8,927 nucleotides of DNA from Gammaproteobacteria bacterium (lineage in GTDB: Bacteria; Pseudomonadota; Gammaproteobacteria; UBA5335; SLRW01). Positions 5,528 through 8,927 of this stretch are shown one piece after another; the stretch's first letter is position 1, and each line of letters starts with the position of its first letter. The notes below the pieces were generated by a model. The model was not told the DNA's origin. It worked only from the letters and a program-made list of their open reading frames with translations, and made no database searches. Where the stretch lies: assembly GCA_007134115.1 (NCBI GenBank), contig SLLK01000055.1, positions 1-8,927 of the forward strand, in the 5' to 3' direction. The position numbers and the translations under genes are program-made.

Positions 5528-6408
5528 TCGTTGTCCCGGAGTCTGTTGACTTCCAGGCCCCGTGCCCGCAACAGCTCGATGACGTTGCCGGGCCCCACCA
5601 GGTGAGCGGCGCCGACGACCACAAGGTAGTCCTGCCGGTCGTCGAGCAGGGCTTCAAGCTGTGGCACCCAGGCTTCGTTGCGTTGCACCAGGGCGCGTTC
5701 GTAGACCTCGGGGAATTCCTCGAAGCCGGCGACCAGCAGGGTTTCCAGTGCTTCGGCATCACCGTTGCGCCAGGCGGCGACCAGCCGCGGCACTTCGCTT
5801 TCCACGGCGTCCAGCTCTGCCAGTGAATGGCGGAGGAAGTTTTCTTCCATCTCCGGGTCCATGCCGTAGAGCACTTCAAGCTGATCGTCCACGTCCTCCA
5901 GCCCGCGCACCGGTCGGTCCTCTTCGCCGGCGCGCTCGAACAGATACATGTCAACGCCCAGGTCGGTACGGTAACCGGCTGCCTGTATGCGCTGCATGGT
6001 CAGCATCAGCGCCAGTGCCCATGGTCGCAGATGGGCTACGGCCCCCAGTGGCAGGCCGATCTCCGCCAGCAGCGCTTCCAGTTCACCCAGTGTTTCTGCC
6101 GTCAGCACATCGGCCAGCGTCTTGCCGTCGTGCAACTGACCGTGCTCCAGCATGGTCTGATTGACCTTTTGCATGGTTGCGGCGTCGAGCGTGATTTCCA
6201 GCACCAGTTCGTCGGTTTGTTGCCAGGACTCGAGCAGTCGTTCCGGCAGCGGGTAGTCGTCTTCGCGCAAGACATGGATGGAGCCGGTGATGTGCACGGT
6301 ATTGTGCTCGCCCTGGATCTCCCAGGTAAGTGGCTGGCCGGCGAGGGTGTTGTGTGGCCACAGGCAGAGCAGCAGTATCAGTGACAGCCAAACGATATTC
6401 CTGTTCAT
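5524..6408 (-). CDS. TraB/GumN-family protein, exported
   Basis: The product belongs to the TraB/GumN (PrgY) family; the biochemical role of its bacterial members is poorly defined, with a metal-dependent hydrolase fold proposed. The 294-residue product begins with a Sec signal peptide, MNRNIVWLSLILLLCLWPHN followed by TLAGQ, with cleavage probable after the Ala or Gly near residues 23-24. The periplasm is therefore its likely place. Family marks are TGSIHVLREDDYPLP at 41-55, ELVLEI at 67-72, GVDMYL at 151-156, and the C-terminal VVVGAAHLVGPGNV near 263-276. The conserved His45 and His269 are present. The ATG at 6408 has a strong GGGAGGA 5 nt upstream, which decides it over an in-frame start 11 codons earlier. 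It follows cca by 22 nt and is probably its operon partner. Confidence 0.85.
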   Translation of the reverse strand: MNRNIVWLSLILLLCLWPHNTLAGQPLTWEIQGEHNTVHITGSIHVLREDDYPLPERLLESWQQTDELVLEITLDAATMQKVNQTMLEHGQLHDGKTLADVLTAETLGELEALLAEIGLPLGAVAHLRPWALALMLTMQRIQAAGYRTDLGVDMYLFERAGEEDRPVRGLEDVDDQLEVLYGMDPEMEENFLRHSLAELDAVESEVPRLVAAWRNGDAEALETLLVAGFEEFPEVYERALVQRNEAWVPQLEALLDDRQDYLVVVGAAHLVGPGNVIELLRARGLEVNRLRDND

Positions 6409-6430
6409 GCGTCCTCCCTGAAGGGTGTTG

Positions 6431-7576
6431 TTATTGCTCACCGATGGCCAGGGCGATCGCCGCGCGGCGTGCCGCGCGAATGGCCTCGGCTATCTCCGGT
6501 CCCTTGCCGGCGCGGTGGGCAATGGCCGCGGTGTCTACACGGGTGGCTGCCGCCAGCGCCTGCTCCAGGCGTTCGGCGGGCGGCCAGGGCCGGTGGGTGC
6601 CGGTGTGGTTATGTCGTGCCCGGTAATCAGCATGGCATACCGTTAAAAGTCCGGCCAGTCGTTCGGGGCGGCGCAGGGCGTCGGCCTGCTCCAGCCAGGC
6701 CAGCAGGTGCTCCGCGTCCATCTGGCCGGCCTCATGACAACGCGGGCACAGTCGGCCGGCCAGCTCCGCCAGCTCGCGAAAGGCACGGGGCACGGGCAGA
6801 CGTTGCGCCATGGCGTCAATGGCGGCCACCGGGTCGGGCAGGGCCTGCATGAGTGCCGCGAAGCGTTCCGGGGTGCCGGCATCCAGCCTGACCGCCTGCT
6901 CCAGGCAGGCCAGCGCCGGCCCCAGTGCGTCACCGGCGAGCTCCGGGTAGAGCCGGTCCAGGGCGCCGCACCCGGCGAGCACCTGGAAGAAAACAGCCGG
7001 CTGCGACTCGTCCAGCGCACGTTGGGTTTCCTGCCACACGCGATCGGCGACCAGGGCGTCGACCTCGCCGGCCTCGACCATCTCGCGCATCAGCGTCAGT
7101 GTTTCCGGCGCCACGCGGAACTGCAGCGGCGCCAGGCGGGCGGCGAAGCGCGCCGTGCGCAGGATGCGTACGGGGTCCTCACCAAAGGCCGTGGAAACAT
7201 GGCGTAACAGTCCTGCTTCCAGGTCCTGCTGGCCACCCCACGGATCAATGAGGTTGCCTTCATCGTCCATGGCCATGGCGTTGATGGTCAGGTCGCGGCG
7301 CTGCAGGTCCTGTTCCAGCGTGACTTCGGGGGCGGTGTGGAAGTCGAAGCCATGGTAGCCCGGCGCAGTCTTGCGCTCGGTGCGCGCGAGCGCATATTCC
7401 TCGCGGGTCTGCGGGTGCAGGAAAACGGGGAAATCCTTGCCCACCGGCAGGTACCCGGCATCCTTCATGTGCCGCGCGCTGCCGCCGACGACCACCCAGT
7501 CCCGTTCACGCGGTTGCCGGTTGAGCAGCCGGTCGCGTACCGCGCCGCCGACCAGGTAAATACGGGGTTCAGCCAT
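6431..7576 (-). CDS. cca: CCA tRNA nucleotidyltransferase lacking an intact HD domain
   Basis: Cca adds or repairs the 3'-CCA of tRNAs without a template. The 381-residue class II protein has IYLVGGAVRD at 6-15, the catalytic ERDWVVVG at 24-31, PVGKDFPVFLHPQTREEYALARTERK near 45-69, DLQRRDLTINAMA at 90-102, and GEDPVRILRTARFAARL at 132-148. Two points are odd. Residue 24 is Glu where E. coli Cca has the first Asp of its DRD metal motif (Asp26 is kept). The region that holds HDLGKG and its partner His residues in E. coli Cca is shortened, reading about RFAALMQALPDPVAAIDAMA at 238-257. The protein is about 30 residues shorter than the E. coli enzyme (412). The start at 7576 overlaps the upstream SDR gene by 8 nt (ATGGCTGA), suggesting coupled translation. 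Confidence 0.93.
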   Translation of the reverse strand: MAEPRIYLVGGAVRDRLLNRQPRERDWVVVGGSARHMKDAGYLPVGKDFPVFLHPQTREEYALARTERKTAPGYHGFDFHTAPEVTLEQDLQRRDLTINAMAMDDEGNLIDPWGGQQDLEAGLLRHVSTAFGEDPVRILRTARFAARLAPLQFRVAPETLTLMREMVEAGEVDALVADRVWQETQRALDESQPAVFFQVLAGCGALDRLYPELAGDALGPALACLEQAVRLDAGTPERFAALMQALPDPVAAIDAMAQRLPVPRAFRELAELAGRLCPRCHEAGQMDAEHLLAWLEQADALRRPERLAGLLTVCHADYRARHNHTGTHRPWPPAERLEQALAAATRVDTAAIAHRAGKGPEIAEAIRAARRAAIALAIGEQ

Positions 7577-8543
7577 TCCAGTCGTGTCGCGCCTCGCGCC
7601 GGAAGTCCGGGTAGCGTTCCCGCGCCGCCAGCGCGCCCAGGTAGGTCGGCACGATGGCTTCCATGGGTTGCGGTTCGATGCCGAAATGGGCAAACCCGTT
7701 GCGCCGGCACACGCTGTCGATGCGCGTGGACATGTAGTTGTCCACCGAGAAGGGTTTGCCGGGCAGAAACTCCATCACATAGGCCTGCACGCGTGACAGC
7801 AGATCGTTGAGGCCGATGATGCGCCGCCGGAGGCCTGCCGTGCGCGCCGTGAACTCCACGATCTCGCGCAGGGTATACGTATGCGGGCCGCACAGGTCGT
7901 AGCGTTCACCCCAGGTGTGCGGGTCGTCGATGCTGTCGGCAAAGGCCCTGACTACATCACCCACGTAGACCGGCGCATAGCGTGACCGGTGGCAGGCCAG
8001 TGGAAAGGCCAGTGGCACCATCCGCAACAGGCCGGCGAACCGGTTGATGAAGGTGTCGCCGGGGCCGAAGATCACCGACGGGCGGAATACCGTCACCTTG
8101 ACCTCGGGCCGTGCCTGCAACACCACCTGGTTTTCGCCCTCGCCCTTGGTGCGCAGATAGTAGCTTGGCGCGTGGCCGGGGTCGGCGCCCAGGGAGCTCA
8201 TGTGCAATAACCGTGGCACACCCACGCGCCGGCAGATCTCCGCCACGCGCCGTGCCAGCTTGACATGCACGCGGTGAAAGCCGCTGCCGTCGTGCTCGCG
8301 CTCGTTGAGAATGCCGATCAGGTTGATCACCACATCATGACCACGCAGTGCGCGTTCCAGCACCTCCGGATCGTGCACATTGGCATTGCGCAGGCGCACC
8401 GAAGGCACCACCAGCAGTTCCCGGTGACGCTCGCGATTGGCGGTCAGCACCGTCACGCGGTGCCCGCGGTTGTAGAGTTCGTTGGCAAGATGGCGGCCGA
8501 CAAAGCCGGTGCCGCCGAGAATGCAGATGTTTCTGGATGTCAT
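7569..8543 (-). CDS. NDUFA9-like atypical short-chain dehydrogenase (complex I NDUFA9 subunit family)
   Basis: This NAD(P)-binding atypical SDR resembles the NDUFA9 accessory subunit of mitochondrial complex I and related NAD-dependent epimerase-fold proteins; its bacterial substrate is unknown. The 324-residue product has the Rossmann motif GGTGFVG at 10-16, DVVINLIGIL at 70-79, MSSLGA at 115-120, a YxxxK pair at Tyr129 and Lys133, and VTVFRPSVIFGPGD further on, followed by the typical PVYVGDVVRAF block. The ATG at 8543 is chosen because the beta strand and glycine motif follow at once; an in-frame TTG at 8588 is less likely. A near-consensus promoter lies about 55 nt upstream. Its stop overlaps the cca start. 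It has no predicted signal or membrane segment that I can see. Confidence 0.88.
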   Translation of the reverse strand: MTSRNICILGGTGFVGRHLANELYNRGHRVTVLTANRERHRELLVVPSVRLRNANVHDPEVLERALRGHDVVINLIGILNEREHDGSGFHRVHVKLARRVAEICRRVGVPRLLHMSSLGADPGHAPSYYLRTKGEGENQVVLQARPEVKVTVFRPSVIFGPGDTFINRFAGLLRMVPLAFPLACHRSRYAPVYVGDVVRAFADSIDDPHTWGERYDLCGPHTYTLREIVEFTARTAGLRRRIIGLNDLLSRVQAYVMEFLPGKPFSVDNYMSTRIDSVCRRNGFAHFGIEPQPMEAIVPTYLGALAARERYPDFRREARHDWNG

Positions 8544-8597
8544 GGTCAGCCCTGAACGCCCGAGTGAATTTGGCCGTGGTTCATGCAACGTCGCACC

Positions 8598-8626
8598 ATT
8601 CTACGCTGTGGGCCGGGCCGTGTCAG
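8598..8626 (-). promoter_or_regulatory. Sigma70-type promoter for the NDUFA9-like / cca / TraB-like operon
   Basis: On the minus strand CTGACA (8621-8626) and TAGAAT (8598-8603) lie 17 bp apart, each with one mismatch to consensus. It would start transcription near 8590, about 50 nt before the NDUFA9-like ATG. The -35 box overlaps the stop codon of the small upstream gene, so the operon could be driven both from here and by read-through. Confidence 0.6.
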
Positions 8627-8775
8627 ATGCAGGCCTCGCGCGATTGACTATTCGTCATGTGCGGAGTCGTTTGCGGGCGCTGCATGAAGTACGTTTTGGC
8701 GACGAATGCCGCGCCGCCGACCAGAACTAACAGCACAACCAACGTGGCGAGAGTTGTCTTGTTAATACGTCGCAT
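8623..8775 (-). CDS. Small single-pass membrane protein, 50 residues, unknown function
   Basis: I do not recognise this protein. It has a basic N-terminus (MRRINKTT), one hydrophobic segment at about residues 9-28 (LATLVVLLVLVGGAAFVAKT), and a polar tail of about 20 residues ending SREACI with a single Cys. That pattern predicts one membrane helix with the N-terminus inside, or an uncleaved signal anchor. The ATG at 8775 has a GGAGG 7 nt upstream, a very good Shine-Dalgarno, which is the main support that the gene is real. The frame is open further upstream but without a comparable site. It lies 79 nt before the NDUFA9-like gene on the same strand and could be the first gene of that operon. 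Confidence 0.6.
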   Translation of the reverse strand: MRRINKTTLATLVVLLVLVGGAAFVAKTYFMQRPQTTPHMTNSQSREACI

Positions 8776-8788
8776 GGAGGTTCCTCCA
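8775..8788 (-). promoter_or_regulatory. Ribosome-binding site of the 50-residue gene inside an inverted repeat
   Basis: On the minus strand TGGAGG and CCTCCA flank AA, so the GGAGG Shine-Dalgarno can pair with CCTCC just before the start codon; the last A belongs to the ATG. Sterically a 5-bp stem with a 4-nt loop is possible. This would hide both the ribosome-binding site and part of the start codon. The inverted repeat is visible; the regulatory role is inferred. Confidence 0.45.
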
Positions 8789-8791
8789 GTC

Positions 8792-8815
8792 GAATCAGGG
8801 CTTTGATCCTGAATC
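8792..8815 (-). other. Leader stem-loop upstream of the 50-residue gene
   Basis: GATTCAGG and CCTGATTC (minus strand) pair with one A-A mismatch around the 8-nt loop ATCAAAGC. If the promoter at 8828-8856 is right, this hairpin occupies the first half of a leader of about 45 nt, directly before the occluded ribosome-binding site. Confidence 0.4.
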
Positions 8816-8827
8816 CGTGACGCTGTT

Positions 8828-8856
8828 TCTATAAAAAGTGTTCGCTTACCCAGCAA
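8828..8856 (-). promoter_or_regulatory. Possible promoter for the 50-residue gene
   Basis: On the minus strand TTGCTG (8851-8856) and TATAGA (8828-8833) are 17 bp apart in an AT-rich patch (TTTTTATAG). The boxes match consensus at three and four of six positions, so it is a moderate candidate. It would start transcription near 8820. Confidence 0.35.
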
Positions 8857-8881
8857 TAACCTGGCTTTGATGGCGTTCTAC

Positions 8882-8916
8882 CGGTCCTTCATCATTCACC
8901 CAGCAGATGAGGACCG
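8882..8916 (+). other. Long hairpin covering the ribosome-binding site of the right-edge gene
   Basis: CGGTCC (8882-8887) pairs with GGACCG (8911-8916), and TCATC (8889-8893) pairs with GATGA (8906-8910). That gives 11 pairs with one bulged T at 8888 and a 12-nt loop. The GAGGA Shine-Dalgarno (8909-8913) of the ATG at 8919 lies wholly in the right arm. As DNA it could equally be an operator in the divergent promoter region. Confidence 0.5.
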
Positions 8917-8918
8917 AT

Positions 8919-8927
8919 ATGAAGCCA
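8919..8927 (+). CDS. Possible start of a rightward gene, truncated by the window edge
   Basis: ATGAAGCCA encodes Met-Lys-Pro and is preceded by GAGGA with 5-nt spacing, a good initiation region. It would be divergent from the 50-residue gene. Three codons cannot identify the product; the call rests only on the ribosome-binding site and start codon. Confidence 0.4.

Noticed and set aside
4680..5954. Minus-strand open frame of 424 codons across uppP and the TraB-like gene
   Set aside because: It spans two recognisable genes in other frames and has no family motif; a product of high GC content.
8544..8588. TTG start giving the NDUFA9-like protein 15 extra residues
   Set aside because: The Rossmann strand and glycine motif follow directly after the ATG at 8543, as in the family; the added segment has no supporting ribosome-binding site.

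Overview
The window looks like chromosomal housekeeping DNA from a GC-rich gammaproteobacterium. The gene order rpsU / tsaD / folB ... uppP ... cca is the one known from E. coli (cca-bacA-folB-plsY-tsaD-rpsU), and the proteins read like gammaproteobacterial family members. A member of the Chromatiales/Ectothiorhodospiraceae type is my guess, not something the sequence proves. I see no phage, transposase, CRISPR array, tRNA or rRNA.

Layout. On the left, reading leftwards, are the first codons of a GatB/YqeY-family gene and rpsU (ribosomal protein S21). rpsU is divergent from tsaD (tRNA t6A synthesis), with a strong promoter and a dyad between them. Rightwards follow folB and folK (overlapping by 8 nt), two consecutive steps of folate synthesis. 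plsY, which lies between tsaD and folB in E. coli, is absent here. A 140-bp element bounded by a perfect 16-bp inverted repeat separates folK from a convergent PTR1/FolM-like pteridine reductase. That reductase is divergent, across only 29 bp, from a MidA/NDUFAF7-type methyltransferase. uppP (undecaprenyl-diphosphate recycling) follows on the same strand.

The right half reads leftwards as one probable operon: a 50-residue membrane protein, an NDUFA9-like atypical SDR, cca (overlapping the SDR gene by 8 nt) and a secreted TraB/GumN-family protein. It converges on uppP across a short structured spacer. At the right edge the start of one further rightward gene may be visible.

Themes. The folate/pterin genes sit together. 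Translation and tRNA maturation are served by rpsU, tsaD and cca. uppP serves the cell envelope. Two genes belong to families whose mitochondrial members assemble or form part of respiratory complex I. The most unusual points are a Cca protein that has lost its HD-domain metal ligands and carries Glu at the first position of its catalytic DxD motif, the inverted-repeat element between folK and the pteridine reductase, and hairpins that would cover the ribosome-binding sites of both divergent genes at the right edge. I do not see a complete undescribed multi-gene system.
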